From assembly GCF_003391115.1 (NCBI RefSeq), contig NZ_QTJP01000001.1:2564501-2628500 (forward strand): a stretch of 64,000 nucleotides of DNA, in the 5' to 3' direction. Each line of letters begins with the position of its first letter. Position 1 is the stretch's first letter. The notes under the pieces are model-generated. The model saw only the letters and a program-made list of their open reading frames with translations, did no database searches and had not been told where the DNA came from. Source of the stretch: Sphingomonas crusticola (GTDB lineage Bacteria; Pseudomonadota; Alphaproteobacteria; Sphingomonadales; Sphingomonadaceae). The translations under genes were made by a program, and so were the position numbers. This document shows, one piece after another, positions 16,687-27,668 of this stretch.

Positions 16687-16728
16687 GGCTGCGGCATTGC
16701 GCGTAACGCGGCGGAAAATCCGCCTCGG

Positions 16729-16748
16729 TTTATGCAAAACCTATGCGG
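16729..16748 (+). promoter_or_regulatory. Direct-repeat operator upstream of the kdp operon (possible KdpE site)
   Basis: TATGC occurs twice with starts 11 bp apart (16731 and 16742) as TATGCAAAACCTATGC, followed by GG. OmpR-family response regulators such as KdpE commonly bind direct repeats one helical turn apart. Nearly the same motif precedes kup (29667-29686) and another gene group (25004-25022). It lies about 80 bases before the first small gene of the operon. Confidence 0.6.
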
Positions 16749-16825
16749 TATTCGTTTCTCGCGTCTCGTTTCCCTACGCGCCCGCTGCCTAATGGCTGAT
16801 CCTCAGGCTTAACCGCGAGGATCAC

Positions 16826-16909
16826 GTGCAGGACATCATCTGGCTCGCAATCATCGTCGGACTGTTGGCGGCCACGCTCGCTTACGTCCGGCTGTGCGAC
16901 AATGCGTGA
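16826..16909 (+). CDS. 27-residue membrane micro-protein heading the kdp operon
   Basis: A GTG start, with GCGAGGATC just upstream, opens a 27-codon frame whose product is one hydrophobic helix with a short polar end (MQDIIWLAIIVGLLAATLAY, then VRLCDNA). It ends 10 bases before kdpF, so it would be translated from the same mRNA. It resembles KdpF in size but not sequence. I recall comparable short peptides before kdpF in other proteobacteria, without a proven role. Being so short, it could be missed by gene finders. Confidence 0.6.
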   Translation: MQDIIWLAIIVGLLAATLAYVRLCDNA

Positions 16910-16919
16910 GGGGCTGGAC

Positions 16920-17009
16920 ATGACCCTCGATCTCTCGCTCGCCGCGCTGACCGCGCTCGGCCTCCTCTTTTACCTCGTGGCCGTGCTTTTGCGGCCCGAG
17001 CGCTTCTGA
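16920..17009 (+). CDS. kdpF: Potassium-transporting ATPase subunit KdpF
   Basis: The 29-residue product is a single transmembrane helix with the KdpF ending: [20 protein letters not shown]. KdpF stabilises the KdpABC complex in the inner membrane by packing against KdpA. The ATG is preceded by GAGGGGCTGGAC. It lies 13 bases before kdpA. The pattern L-x-Y-L-x-x-x-L-L-x-P-E-x-F at the end is diagnostic. Confidence 0.88.
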   Translation: MTLDLSLAALTALGLLFYLVAVLLRPERF

Positions 17010-17022
17010 CGGGGCGCCCATC

Positions 17023-18726
<1,704 letters not shown>

Positions 18727-18743
18727 TCCTGGGACACGCCACC

Positions 18744-20774
18744 ATGGCACGCACCGCGACAAAATCCCTGTTCACCGTCGATCTGCTGCTCCCGGCAATC
18801 GGCGACTCCTTCCGCAAGCTCGACCCACGCCAGCTCGTGCGCAATCCGGTGATGTTCGTCACCGCATGCGTCGCTCTGTTGCTGACCGTCCTGCTGGTCG
18901 TTGGCCATGACGGCCTGAGCGTGGGGTTCAAGCTGCAGCTGATCATATGGCTGTGGCTGACGGTATTGTTCGGCACCTTCGCCGAGGCGATCGCCGAAGG
19001 GCGTGGCAAGGCGCAGGCGGCAAGCCTGCGCGCCACCAAGGCAGAGCTCACCGCCAACCGCGTCAAAGGCTCGGCCCTGGAGGCGGTGCCCGCCAGCGCC
19101 TTGCGCATGGACGATGTGGTGCTCGTCAGGACGGGCGAGTTGATCCCTTCCGACGGCGAAGTGGTCGAAGGCGTGGCCTCGGTCAACGAGGCCGCCATCA
19201 CCGGGGAGAGCGCGCCCGTGATCCGCGAGGCGGGCGGCGATCGTTCGGCGGTCACCGCCGGCACGCGCGTCATCTCCGATCAGATCAAGGTGCGCGTCAC
19301 CGTCAATCCAGGCCAGGGTTTCCTCGACCGCATGATCGCATTGGTGGAAGGGGCGGAGCGGCAGAAGACACCGAACGAGATCGCGCTCACCATCCTGCTC
19401 GTCGGATTGACGATCATCTTCCTGATCGCGGTCGCGACGATCCCGAGCTTCGCTGCTTATGGCGGCGGTGCGATCCCGGTGACGGTATTGGCCGCTTTGC
19501 TGATCACTTTGATCCCGACCACGATCGCCGCCCTGCTTTCGGCGATCGGCATTGCCGGCATGGATCGGCTGGTGCGTTTCAACGTGCTCGCCAAATCCGG
19601 GCGCGCGGTCGAGGCGGCGGGCGACATCGACACGTTGCTGCTCGACAAGACCGGCACGATCACGATCGGTGACCGTCAGGCGAGCGAATTGCGCGCGGTG
19701 GGCGGCGCCACCCTCGCGGAATTGGCCGAGGCCGCCCTGCTGGCGAGCCTCGCCGACGAAACCCCGGAGGGCCGCTCGATCGTGCTGTTGGCGCGCGAGC
19801 GCTTCAACGTCCGGGCCAATGCCTTGCCCGAGGGCGCCGAGGTCATCGCCTTCACCGCCCAGACGCGTATCTCGGGCGTCCGGCTCGGCACCGTCCTGAT
19901 CCAGAAGGGCGCGGTCGATTCGGTGCTGCGCGCCAATCCTGGCGTGGGCGAAACGCCCGCCGCCGCCGAATTGCGTCGTGCCACCGACGAAATTGCCCGT
20001 GCCGGCATGACCCCGCTCGCGGTCGCCAAGGATGGCCGGCTGCTCGGCGCGATCGCGCTCAAGGATATCGTCAAGGCGGGCATCCGCGAACGTTTCGGCG
20101 AGTTGCGCAAGATGGGCATCCGCACCGTGATGATCACCGGCGACAATCCGCTTACCGCTGCGGCGATCGCGGCCGAGGCCGGCGTCGACGATTTCCTCGC
20201 GCAGGCGACGCCGGAGGACAAGCTCGCCTTGATCCGCTCCGAGCAGCAGGGCGGCAAGCTCGTCGCGATGTGCGGCGACGGCACCAACGATGCGCCCGCC
20301 TTGGCGCAGGCCGATGTCGGCGTCGCGATGAACACCGGCACCCAGGCGGCGCGCGAGGCCGGCAACATGGTCGATCTCGACAGCGATCCGACCAAGCTGA
20401 TCGAGGTGGTCGGGCTCGGCAAGCAATTGCTGATGACGCGCGGCGCGCTCACCACATTCTCGGTCGCCAACGACGTCGCCAAATATTTCGCCATCATCCC
20501 GGCGATGTTCATCGTCCTCTATCCCGGTCTGGCCGTGCTCAACGTGATGCGGCTCGGCACGCCCAATTCGGCGATCCTGTCGGCGATCATCTTCAATGCG
20601 CTGATCATCCCCGCGCTCGTGCCGCTCGCGCTCAAGGGCGTGAAATATACGCCGATGGGGGCAGGGCCGCTGCTGCGGCGCAACCTCGCCATCTACGGGC
20701 TCGGCGGGCTGATCGCGCCGTTCGTCGGCATCAAGCTCATCGATATCGCCGTCACCGGCCTGCATCTCGCCTGA
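18744..20774 (+). CDS. kdpB: Potassium-transporting ATPase ATP-binding subunit KdpB
   Basis: The start at 18744 gives a 676-residue P-type ATPase. Visible motifs are AITGESAPV (actuator loop), [10 protein letters not shown] with the phosphorylated Asp near residue 301, [20 protein letters not shown] and [18 protein letters not shown] (hinge). KdpB hydrolyses ATP to drive K+ through KdpA. There are 17 bases between kdpA and kdpB and 11 between kdpB and kdpC, a tight operon. Confidence 0.97.
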   Translation: MARTATKSLFTVDLLLPAIGDSFRKLDPRQLVRNPVMFVTACVALLLTVLLVVGHDGLSVGFKLQLIIWLWLTVLFGTFAEAIAEGRGKAQAASLRATKAELTANRVKGSALEAVPASALRMDDVVLVRTGELIPSDGEVVEGVASVNEAAITGESAPVIREAGGDRSAVTAGTRVISDQIKVRVTVNPGQGFLDRMIALVEGAERQKTPNEIALTILLVGLTIIFLIAVATIPSFAAYGGGAIPVTVLAALLITLIPTTIAALLSAIGIAGMDRLVRFNVLAKSGRAVEAAGDIDTLLLDKTGTITIGDRQASELRAVGGATLAELAEAALLASLADETPEGRSIVLLARERFNVRANALPEGAEVIAFTAQTRISGVRLGTVLIQKGAVDSVLRANPGVGETPAAAELRRATDEIARAGMTPLAVAKDGRLLGAIALKDIVKAGIRERFGELRKMGIRTVMITGDNPLTAAAIAAEAGVDDFLAQATPEDKLALIRSEQQGGKLVAMCGDGTNDAPALAQADVGVAMNTGTQAAREAGNMVDLDSDPTKLIEVVGLGKQLLMTRGALTTFSVANDVAKYFAIIPAMFIVLYPGLAVLNVMRLGTPNSAILSAIIFNALIIPALVPLALKGVKYTPMGAGPLLRRNLAIYGLGGLIAPFVGIKLIDIAVTGLHLA

Positions 20775-20785
20775 GGATTTCAATC

Positions 20786-21376
20786 ATGGGCAACGACTTC
20801 ACCTCCTCGCTTCGTCCGGCTCTGGTCATGACGCTGCTGTTCGCGCTGCTGCTGGGTATCGCCTACCCGCTCGCGCTCACCGGGATCGGCCAGGCCGTCT
20901 TCCCGCATCAGGCGAATGGCAGCCTGATCAGGGAAAAGGGCCAGGTCGTCGGCTCCGAGTTGCTGGCGCAGGGCTTCACGTCGGATCGCTATTTCCATCC
21001 GCGCCCGTCGGCGGCGGGCAAGGGCTATGACGGGCTTGCCTCGGCCGGCTCCAATCTCGGCCCGGCCAGCCAAGCGCTGCACGACCGCGTCGCCGGCGAT
21101 ATCAAGACTTTGCAAGCTTCCGTACCAGGTAGTTCCGTTCCACTGGATCTGGTCACGGCCTCCGCCTCGGGCCTCGATCCCGATATCACGCCCGAGGCGG
21201 CTTTGTATCAGGTTCCGCGCGTCGCCAGGGCGCGAGGGATAGACGAGGGGCGGCTGCGCGCGACCGTAGCGAGCGTAACCGCGCACCCGCTCCTCGGCTT
21301 CATCGGCGAGGATCGCGTCAACGTGCTGCTACTCAATCGACAGCTCGATAGCCAAGCGTCTACACCGCGAAGGTGA
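20786..21376 (+). CDS. kdpC: Potassium-transporting ATPase subunit KdpC
   Basis: This 196-residue subunit has one N-terminal transmembrane segment ([21 protein letters not shown]) and the conserved periplasmic region: [21 protein letters not shown], a [14 protein letters not shown] stretch and [17 protein letters not shown]. KdpC is the small subunit that bridges KdpA and KdpB. A TGAGGATTT ribosome site precedes the ATG. Its stop codon overlaps the GTG start of kdpD. Confidence 0.97.
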   Translation: MGNDFTSSLRPALVMTLLFALLLGIAYPLALTGIGQAVFPHQANGSLIREKGQVVGSELLAQGFTSDRYFHPRPSAAGKGYDGLASAGSNLGPASQALHDRVAGDIKTLQASVPGSSVPLDLVTASASGLDPDITPEAALYQVPRVARARGIDEGRLRATVASVTAHPLLGFIGEDRVNVLLLNRQLDSQASTPRR

Positions 21377-24036
21377 GCGCAAGCGAAGATCGCCCGGATC
21401 CCGATGCCCTCCTGCGCCAGGCGGCGCAGGAGGCACGCGGCAAGCTCAAGGTTTTCCTGGGTGCCGCCCCGGGCGTCGGCAAGACGTACGAGATGTTGAT
21501 CGAGGGCGCCGCGCGCCAGCGCGCCGGGGTCGATGTCGTGATCGGCATCGTCGAAACGCACGGCCGCATCGAGACGGAAGCGCTCATCGCCGGGCACGAG
21601 GTGATCCCGCGGCGCCTGCTCGATTATCAGGGCCGCAAGCTCAGCGAGATGGATCTCGATGCCATCCTCGCCCGCCGGCCGCAGCTCGTGCTGGTCGACG
21701 AGCTGGCCCATAGCAATGCGCCGGAAGGGCGACACCCCAAGCGCTATCAGGATGTCGAGGAGCTGCTCGCGGCGGGGATCGACGTCTTCTCCACCATCAA
21801 CGTCCAGCATATCGAGAGCCTGAACGACGTCGTCGCGTCCTTCACGCGCGTGCGGGTGCGGGAGACGGTGCCCGATCGTATCCTCGAAAGCGCCGAGATC
21901 GAGGTTGTCGATATCCCGCCCGACGAGCTGATCGAGCGACTCAAGGACGGCAAGGTCTACGTCCCCGACGAAGCGACCCGCGCGCTGGCGCATTTCTTTT
22001 CCAAGTCCAACCTGTCGGCGTTGCGCGAGCTGGCGCTGCGGCGCGCGGCGCAGGCGGTCGATGCGCAGATGCTCGACTATGTCCGCACCCACGCGCTGGC
22101 CGGCAATTGGGCCGGCGGCGAGCGCATCGTCGTCGCGGTCAGCGAACTGCCCGGCGCGGACGGCCTCGTGCGCGCGGCCAAGCGCATCGCCGACGGCGCG
22201 CGGGCGCCCTGGACCGCGGTCCATGTCGAAACGCCGCGCACGCGCATGCTCGGCGAGGCGGAACGGCAGCAATTGGCGGCGACGATGAACCTCGCCAGCC
22301 AGCTTGGCGCGACCGTCACCACCATCCCCGCAATGTCGGTGCTGGAAGGCCTGACCGCTTTTGCGACCGAAGCGCGCGCAACCCAGCTGGTCGTCGGCAA
22401 ATCTGTGCGCTCGCGCCTGTTCGAATTGCGCCACGGCTCGGTCGTCGATCGGCTGGTGCGCGGCACGCCCGGCGTCGCCGTCCACGTCCTGCCGATGGAG
22501 CATGCCACGCCGACCGGGCAGGCGGTGCGAAAGCCGGTAGCCGGCAGCTGGGGCCGTCGCAGCGACTATCTCTGGTCGGCTTTGATGGTGGCGGCGGTCA
22601 CCGCCTTCGGGACCGGCCTCAGCCATATCCTCAACCTCGGCAATCTCGCCTTGCTCTACCTGCTGCCGGTGATGGTCGCGGCCAGCATGTTCGGTCTGCG
22701 CGCGGGCCTGTTCGCGGGCCTTGCGTCCAGCCTCGCTTATAATTTCTTCTTCCTGCCGCCGACGGGCACGCTGACCGTCAACAATCCCGAAAACGTCATC
22801 ACGATCATCGTGCTGCTCGGCGTCGCCTTCGTCACCAGCCAGTTCGCCTCGCGGGCGCGGGCCCAGGCGGATGTCGCCTCGTCGAGCGCGCGCGCCAATG
22901 CCGCGCTTGCCGGCTTCCTCGGGCAATTGACGCAGACGGCGAGCGAAGAGGAACTGGCGCAGGCGATCTGTGGCGAGATCGGGCGTATTTTCGACGTGCG
23001 TACCGTATTGCTGGTCGCCTCGCCGGATGGACCACAAGTGCGCGCCGCCAACCCGGCGGAGGATCGGCTCGACACGATCGAGCGCGCGGCAGCGAGTTGG
23101 GTGCTCGAACGCGGCACGCCCGCCGGCCGGGGATCGGACACGCTCACTGCATCAGACTGGCTCTTTTATCCGCTGCGCAGCGCTTCAGGTGCGCTCGCGG
23201 CCGTCGGGCTCAGCCGCGACGATGGCAGCGAGCCGGTTCAATCCGATCAGCTGCCGCTGTTGATGAACCTGCTCGATCAGGCCGCGCTTGCGATCGAGCG
23301 CGCCCGCCTGACCGAGGAAATGCAGGGGGTGGCGCAGCTCAAGGAGCGGGACCGCTTGCGTGCCGCCCTGTTGTCTTCGGTCAGCCACGATCTGCGCACG
23401 CCGTTGACCGCGATCCTCGCCGCCGCCGCCGAATTGCGCCAGGGCGCCACCCCCGAATTGGTCGACAGCATCGAAGCCGAGGCCGAGCGTCTCAACCGCT
23501 TCGTTGCCAATCTGCTCGACATGGCGCGGGTCGAGGCCGGCGCGCTGCGGCTCAACGCGGAGGCGACCGATCTTGCTGATGCAATCGCCAGCGCGGTGCA
23601 CGATACGCGCCGCGCACTCGACGGTCATGGCATCGATCTGCGGGTAGCGGCCGACCTGCCTCTGGTGCGGGTCGACCCGCAGCTGTTCCACCATGTCCTG
23701 ATCAACCTGCTCGATAATGCCGGGCGCTATGCCGATCCCGGTACGCCGATCACGATCCAAGCCGAGCGGGTGCCGGGCAGCCTGGCACTGGCAGTGCTGG
23801 ACCAGGGGCCGGGCTTGCCCTTGGGTCGTGAGCGGGAGGTATTCGAGACCTTCCATCGCATCGAGGGATCGGACCGCAAGCAGGCCGGCACCGGCCTCGG
23901 CCTGGCCATCGTCAAGGGTTTTGCCGAAGCGATGGGGCTAACGGTCGACGCCGCCAACCGCGAGGAGGGGGGCGGCGCACGCTTCACCATCCGCTTCCCC
24001 GAAAGCGCGCTGGTACGGGAAATGGAGGAGGAATGA
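21373..24036 (+). CDS. kdpD: Osmosensitive K+ channel sensor histidine kinase KdpD
   Basis: The 887-residue kinase starts at GTG overlapping kdpC. Domain order: N-terminal KdpD domain with Walker [14 protein letters not shown] (about 28-40) and [18 protein letters not shown]; a universal-stress-protein-like domain (about 250-370); four transmembrane helices (about 395-500); a GAF-like region; the HisKA box [15 protein letters not shown] with the phosphorylated His near 675; and the ATPase lobe with LLDNAGRYA and [11 protein letters not shown]. It senses low K+ or ionic stress and phosphorylates KdpE. Confidence 0.96.
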   Translation: MSASEDRPDPDALLRQAAQEARGKLKVFLGAAPGVGKTYEMLIEGAARQRAGVDVVIGIVETHGRIETEALIAGHEVIPRRLLDYQGRKLSEMDLDAILARRPQLVLVDELAHSNAPEGRHPKRYQDVEELLAAGIDVFSTINVQHIESLNDVVASFTRVRVRETVPDRILESAEIEVVDIPPDELIERLKDGKVYVPDEATRALAHFFSKSNLSALRELALRRAAQAVDAQMLDYVRTHALAGNWAGGERIVVAVSELPGADGLVRAAKRIADGARAPWTAVHVETPRTRMLGEAERQQLAATMNLASQLGATVTTIPAMSVLEGLTAFATEARATQLVVGKSVRSRLFELRHGSVVDRLVRGTPGVAVHVLPMEHATPTGQAVRKPVAGSWGRRSDYLWSALMVAAVTAFGTGLSHILNLGNLALLYLLPVMVAASMFGLRAGLFAGLASSLAYNFFFLPPTGTLTVNNPENVITIIVLLGVAFVTSQFASRARAQADVASSSARANAALAGFLGQLTQTASEEELAQAICGEIGRIFDVRTVLLVASPDGPQVRAANPAEDRLDTIERAAASWVLERGTPAGRGSDTLTASDWLFYPLRSASGALAAVGLSRDDGSEPVQSDQLPLLMNLLDQAALAIERARLTEEMQGVAQLKERDRLRAALLSSVSHDLRTPLTAILAAAAELRQGATPELVDSIEAEAERLNRFVANLLDMARVEAGALRLNAEATDLADAIASAVHDTRRALDGHGIDLRVAADLPLVRVDPQLFHHVLINLLDNAGRYADPGTPITIQAERVPGSLALAVLDQGPGLPLGREREVFETFHRIEGSDRKQAGTGLGLAIVKGFAEAMGLTVDAANREEGGGARFTIRFPESALVREMEEE

Positions 24037-24725
24037 GCAACGCTCCGCTGGTGCTGATCGTCGATGATGAGCCGCATATCCGCCGGCTGCTCCATGGTAC
24101 GCTCACCCGCGCCGAATATCGCGTGACCGAGGCTGGCTCGGCCCGTCAGGCGCTGGCGGAGATGGAGAGCAATCCGCCCGACGTCATATTGCTCGACCTT
24201 GGCCTGCCCGATCGCGACGGGCTCGAACTGCTGCCTTTGATCCACCAGAAGTCGAAAGCAGCAGTGCTGATCGTCTCGGCGCGCGATGCGACCGACGAAA
24301 AGGTCGCCGCGCTGGATCTCGGCGCGATCGACTATGTCACCAAGCCGTTCGACACCGAGGAATTGCTGGCGCGCGTGCGGGTCGCGTTGCGCAGCCGCCT
24401 GGTGGCGGATGGCGGGCGTTCCCTGATTGAAGCCGGCGGCGTGACGATCGATCTCGTCCAGCGCCGCATCCACAAGAATGGGCAGGAGGTGCATCTCACC
24501 CCCAAGGAATTCATGGTCGTGGCCGAGCTTGCCCGTTTCCCGGGACGGGTCATCACCCACGACAAGTTGCTCGCGGCGGTGTGGCCCAACGATTACGAGC
24601 GTCACATCGAATATCTGCGCGTGATCGTGCGTAACATCCGCCAGAAGCTGGAAGACGATGCCGCTTCCCCGACGGTGATCGTCAATGAGCTTGGTGTCGG
24701 TTACCGCCTGATGGGCGCGAGCTGA
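24033..24725 (+). CDS. kdpE: KDP operon response regulator KdpE
   Basis: The 230-residue OmpR-family regulator overlaps kdpD by ATGA. The receiver domain has DDEP, LLDLGLPDRDG (phosphorylated Asp near residue 52), VSARD and VTKPFD. The winged-helix domain follows with LTPKEFMVVAEL and a recognition-helix region YERHIEYLRVIVRNIRQKLE. Phosphorylated KdpE activates the kdp promoter. Candidate sites with the direct repeat expected for this family lie at 16729-16748, 25004-25022 and 29667-29686. Confidence 0.96.
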   Translation: MSNAPLVLIVDDEPHIRRLLHGTLTRAEYRVTEAGSARQALAEMESNPPDVILLDLGLPDRDGLELLPLIHQKSKAAVLIVSARDATDEKVAALDLGAIDYVTKPFDTEELLARVRVALRSRLVADGGRSLIEAGGVTIDLVQRRIHKNGQEVHLTPKEFMVVAELARFPGRVITHDKLLAAVWPNDYERHIEYLRVIVRNIRQKLEDDAASPTVIVNELGVGYRLMGAS

Positions 24726-24811
24726 GCCGGCATCATCCGCTACGGTAAAACTACTCCAAATCTATTTTCTCGCTCTCGATTGAAAACGCGGACCGCTCTT
24801 ACCTGCGAGGG

Positions 24812-24994
24812 ATGAGCGCGGACGATGAAACACCTGCCGAGCATCCCGGGCCGTGGAGCCGGCCGGTGCCGCCATCCCCTCGCCAGAGCCGGTGGGAGGA
24901 GGTCGGCGTCAGCTGGGTGGGTGTCCTCCAGGCGTTGAAAGCGGCCGCCATCCTGGGGTTGATCGTCGCCATCCTCCGCCTGCTTTCCCACTGA
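24812..24994 (+). CDS. Small hypothetical membrane protein, 60 aa
   Basis: The product has a Pro/Trp-rich polar N-terminus (PAEHPGPWSRPVPPSPRQSR) and a single C-terminal hydrophobic helix (LKAAAILGLIVAILRLL), so it is a tail-anchored type. A CTGCGAGGG segment lies just before the ATG, closer than ideal. It follows kdpE by 86 bases. No family recognised. Confidence 0.45.
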   Translation: MSADDETPAEHPGPWSRPVPPSPRQSRWEEVGVSWVGVLQALKAAAILGLIVAILRLLSH

Positions 24995-25003
24995 TCCGGC
25001 GCT

Positions 25004-25022
25004 CTTATGCAAACACTATGCG
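25004..25022 (+). promoter_or_regulatory. Second copy of the TATGC direct repeat
   Basis: TATGCAAACACTATGC carries two TATGC units with starts 11 bp apart (25006 and 25017), differing from the kdp-upstream copy at two spacer bases. It lies about 115 bases upstream of the gene at 25136 and may regulate that small-gene group. Confidence 0.55.
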
Positions 25023-25135
25023 TCGTCGCCGAAGGCCGTCTCGCTTCCCAATGCCGAGGGGATCACATCCATCAACGATGACGCAAGGTCGCGCTCATCG
25101 CGTGCCGGACGCATTCTTCCGGTCGAGCATTCTCC

Positions 25136-25360
25136 ATGTTCACGAACAGCGTCGCAATCGACCCCGCCCCGGCCGTTACCTTGCTGGTTGGCCCCGATGC
25201 AGATGGCCATTGGCTCGTTCAGGAGGCCGACGGGGCGCTCGAAGGCTGCTTCGTGTCTCGCGAAGCGGCCCTCCACTTCGCCCGGTGGGAGCGCCATGCC
25301 TATCGGGCCGCGATCGTCGCGTTGGCGGAAGGGCCTTTGACGTCGCGGCTGGCGGTCTGA
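25136..25360 (+). CDS. Small hypothetical protein, 74 aa
   Basis: The product has two beta strands and a helix: VTLLVGPDADGHWLVQEADG, CFVSREAALHFARWERHA, then a second helical stretch. The pattern D-x-x-G-x-W-x-V with an aromatic and A-x-x-F-A-R-x-E is what I remember from a group of short sphingomonad proteins similar to DUF2188. It lies downstream of the TATGC repeat and two bases before the next gene. Function unknown. Confidence 0.6.
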   Translation: MFTNSVAIDPAPAVTLLVGPDADGHWLVQEADGALEGCFVSREAALHFARWERHAYRAAIVALAEGPLTSRLAV

Positions 25361-25362
25361 CC

Positions 25363-25539
25363 ATGAATCCCGAAGGCTTGGTCATGCTGGTCTTGCTCAT
25401 ATCGGCCCTGAGCTTTGTCAACTTGGCGATGCTGTTCCGCTTATGGCGCGACGGACGCGCGCGGCGAAAGGCCCTCCGCGCCCAGCTGGAAACGCTCTCG
25501 CCTCCGACGCACGTCCGGACACGACGGCGTCGCGATTGA
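25363..25539 (+). CDS. Small single-span membrane protein, 58 aa
   Basis: The ATG lies two bases after the previous stop. One N-terminal hydrophobic helix (LVMLVLLISALSFVNLAMLF) is followed by a strongly basic cytoplasmic tail (RLWRDGRARRKALRAQ, and RTRRRRD at the end). Tight spacing with its neighbour suggests one transcript. No family recognised. Confidence 0.5.
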   Translation: MNPEGLVMLVLLISALSFVNLAMLFRLWRDGRARRKALRAQLETLSPPTHVRTRRRRD

Positions 25540-25560
25540 TCTTCGAAAAGGATGTTTTCA

Positions 25561-26133
25561 ATGGCATGGCTCATGGTTTCCGATCCGGACGACGACCCGC
25601 CCGGCGGCCTCTATCCACAGGCTCACATATTCGCTGCCGGCAATCGCCCCGGCGCCGTACGTCCCAATATTGTGGCCCGCCTCGCCGCATTCGAGCAGTC
25701 GCGCGGCCTCAATGCTTGCCCGATCACCCGAGAGATTGATCACGCGCTGATCGCGCTGCGTAAGGCGGGTCGCCAAGCCTTGCGGGTGCTCGACGTGGGA
25801 TGCGAGGACGGCGGCTGGCTGATCGAAACGGTCCTGCATGCGCCCATGCTCGGCTTCGTCGCGATCGAAGGCAGGGGCTTCGACACCGTCGCGGCGATGG
25901 TCGAGCGTGCACGCTCAACGGCGGCAGGAATTCACGATCCCCGCATCGGCCTGTCCTTCGACGTCGCCGACGTCGCTGCCGCGCTTGCGGACGAGGACGA
26001 TCATGGTGCCGACATCGTGCTGTGCCACTATGGCCTGCTCGCGCGGCTGCCGCTCGATTGTCATGAGCATGTCGTGGCCGAACTGGCGCGCGTCACGGCC
26101 GGAACGTTGATATGCCTGGGTGGCGCGCAATGA
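25561..26133 (+). CDS. SAM-dependent methyltransferase-like protein
   Basis: The second ATG (25561) is preceded by AAAAGGATG at a good distance and gives 190 residues. After a 60-residue N-terminal region come the class-I methyltransferase-like elements: VLDVGCEDGGWLIETV (motif I), the strand end FVAIEGRGFD where an acidic residue would bind the ribose, LSFDVADVAAAL and ADIVLCHYGLLARLP. The substrate is unknown. Its stop overlaps the next start as ATGA. Confidence 0.6.
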   Translation: MAWLMVSDPDDDPPGGLYPQAHIFAAGNRPGAVRPNIVARLAAFEQSRGLNACPITREIDHALIALRKAGRQALRVLDVGCEDGGWLIETVLHAPMLGFVAIEGRGFDTVAAMVERARSTAAGIHDPRIGLSFDVADVAAALADEDDHGADIVLCHYGLLARLPLDCHEHVVAELARVTAGTLICLGGAQ

Positions 26134-26384
26134 CCCGACGCGACCTTCTTGCACGATCGACCGGTGTCGGCGTGCTCATTGCCGGCTGGGCGAGCTGCCT
26201 GTGGCTGCGTGCGCTCGTGCCGGAGGGGCGCCACGATCCAACGTTGGTCGAGCTGGCGCTGGTCGTCGCCGGCTTTGTGCTCACCCTGGCGGGCACCTTG
26301 CTTATCCTCCACGGCGAAAAGCTGCTGCGAGGTGCCGGCCCGGCGCGTGGCCGACGCGACCTTCCCCGCAACCGCGGCTCCTGA
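26130..26384 (+). CDS. Small two-span membrane protein, 84 aa
   Basis: The start at 26130 overlaps the methyltransferase stop (ATGA). Two hydrophobic segments (GVGVLIAGWASCLWLRAL and LALVVAGFVLTLAGTLLIL) with a short loop are followed by HGEKLLRG and a basic tail. Overlap indicates co-translation with the methyltransferase. No known function. Confidence 0.6.
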   Translation: MTRRDLLARSTGVGVLIAGWASCLWLRALVPEGRHDPTLVELALVVAGFVLTLAGTLLILHGEKLLRGAGPARGRRDLPRNRGS

Positions 26385-26486
26385 GCTTGGCGAACCAATC
26401 GGCCGCCAAAATTGTAAAAGACGCATTTACGTCCTAGGCAGTGGGCAAGCGGGATCAACGGCCGGGGGTTGGCCCAAAGCGTGGGA

Positions 26487-27641
26487 ATGATGATCAGCCT
26501 GGGCATGGTGCAGGTCGGCGTTTTCGCCGTCCTTGCCGGTCTGTGCGCCGCCATTTTTGCCGGGCTCCGCGGCCAATCGTCTCTCGGCTGGCTCGCTGCC
26601 GCCTTATTATGCGGGGCGCTCGCGATCCTGATACTGGGTCAGGCGCAGGGCTCCCTGCTCGAGTGGATCGCGCTGACCGTGACGGTGCCCGTTGCCTATC
26701 TTTGCGTGGCGCAATCGATCCGCATTACACTTGGCCAGCAACGGCAATATCGTGCGCTGGTCGGAACTGTACTCGCTCTGACCGCGATTGCCGTGCTGAT
26801 GGCGTTCGCGGGCATAGCCTTCCTTTACCAGACGCTGCCGTTCCAGCTCGCCTGCGCCGTGGCGGTTTCCGAGAGCATCATCCGGCTGGCCCGCGGCCCG
26901 CAAAAAGGGATCGTCGACATCTGCCTGATGGTCGCGCTCACCGGGCTCGCCGCCGTCTTCCTCGCGCGCATCCCGCTTTACCTGATCCTGTTCGAGGCCG
27001 GCTCGCATTATGGCGTCATCCGAGCGTCCTCCTTCCAGCACATGTCGCTGATCGTCGCCGGCCTGCTCGCCTCGACCACGGCCTTCCTGCTCGTCGTAAA
27101 GGTGATTGGCGGCGTGATCGCGACCTATCGCATGCGTTCTGAGCGCGACGGGCTGACCGGATTGCTCAATCGCCATGGCTTCGATCTGGCGGTGGCCGGG
27201 CAGGGGCGGGGCAGCTGTGCGCTGATCCTGTGTGACATCGACCATTTCAAGCGCGTCAACGACCGCTACGGCCATGCTGTCGGCGACGATGTGCTGCGCG
27301 AATTCGCCGGCTTACTGGAGCATACCGGCCACCCCGTCGGGCGGATGGGCGGCGAGGAGTTCGCGTTGCTGCTGCCCAACCGTAACGCGGCCGACGCGGC
27401 AAGTGTCGCAGAAATGATCCGCCAGCGCTTTCACGCCGGCACCTATCCCGGCGTTGCGCCGGATCACCGGTTGAGCGCGAGCTTCGGCGTTACCGAACTA
27501 AAAGGCGGCACGCTGCCGAAAAGCGCCTTCATTTGCGCGGATGCGGCACTCTACCGGGCCAAGGAAGAAGGCCGCAACCGGGTGGTCGTGGCCCCGGAAG
27601 CTATTCACGCCGACCTCGATCCCCGGCTACGCGCCGCCTGA
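26487..27641 (+). CDS. Membrane-bound diguanylate cyclase (GGDEF)
   Basis: The protein has about six hydrophobic spans in residues 1-220 without a recognised sensory fold, then a GGDEF domain: DGLTGLLNRHGFDLA, LILCDIDHFKRVNDRYGHAVGDD and the active-site MGGEEFALLLPN. The GGEEF form is catalytically competent in known enzymes, so it should make cyclic di-GMP from two GTP. I see no R-x-x-D inhibitory site directly before it. An upstream TTG at 26469 is an alternative start. The gene converges on kup. Confidence 0.9.
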   Translation: MMISLGMVQVGVFAVLAGLCAAIFAGLRGQSSLGWLAAALLCGALAILILGQAQGSLLEWIALTVTVPVAYLCVAQSIRITLGQQRQYRALVGTVLALTAIAVLMAFAGIAFLYQTLPFQLACAVAVSESIIRLARGPQKGIVDICLMVALTGLAAVFLARIPLYLILFEAGSHYGVIRASSFQHMSLIVAGLLASTTAFLLVVKVIGGVIATYRMRSERDGLTGLLNRHGFDLAVAGQGRGSCALILCDIDHFKRVNDRYGHAVGDDVLREFAGLLEHTGHPVGRMGGEEFALLLPNRNAADAASVAEMIRQRFHAGTYPGVAPDHRLSASFGVTELKGGTLPKSAFICADAALYRAKEEGRNRVVVAPEAIHADLDPRLRAA

Positions 27642-27668
27642 CCGATCGAGGTTGCCTCTCCGGCCGCC

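Noticed and set aside
21208-23037. Long open frame opposite kdpD
   Set aside because: Same shadow effect; no domain pattern, while kdpD on the other strand is complete.
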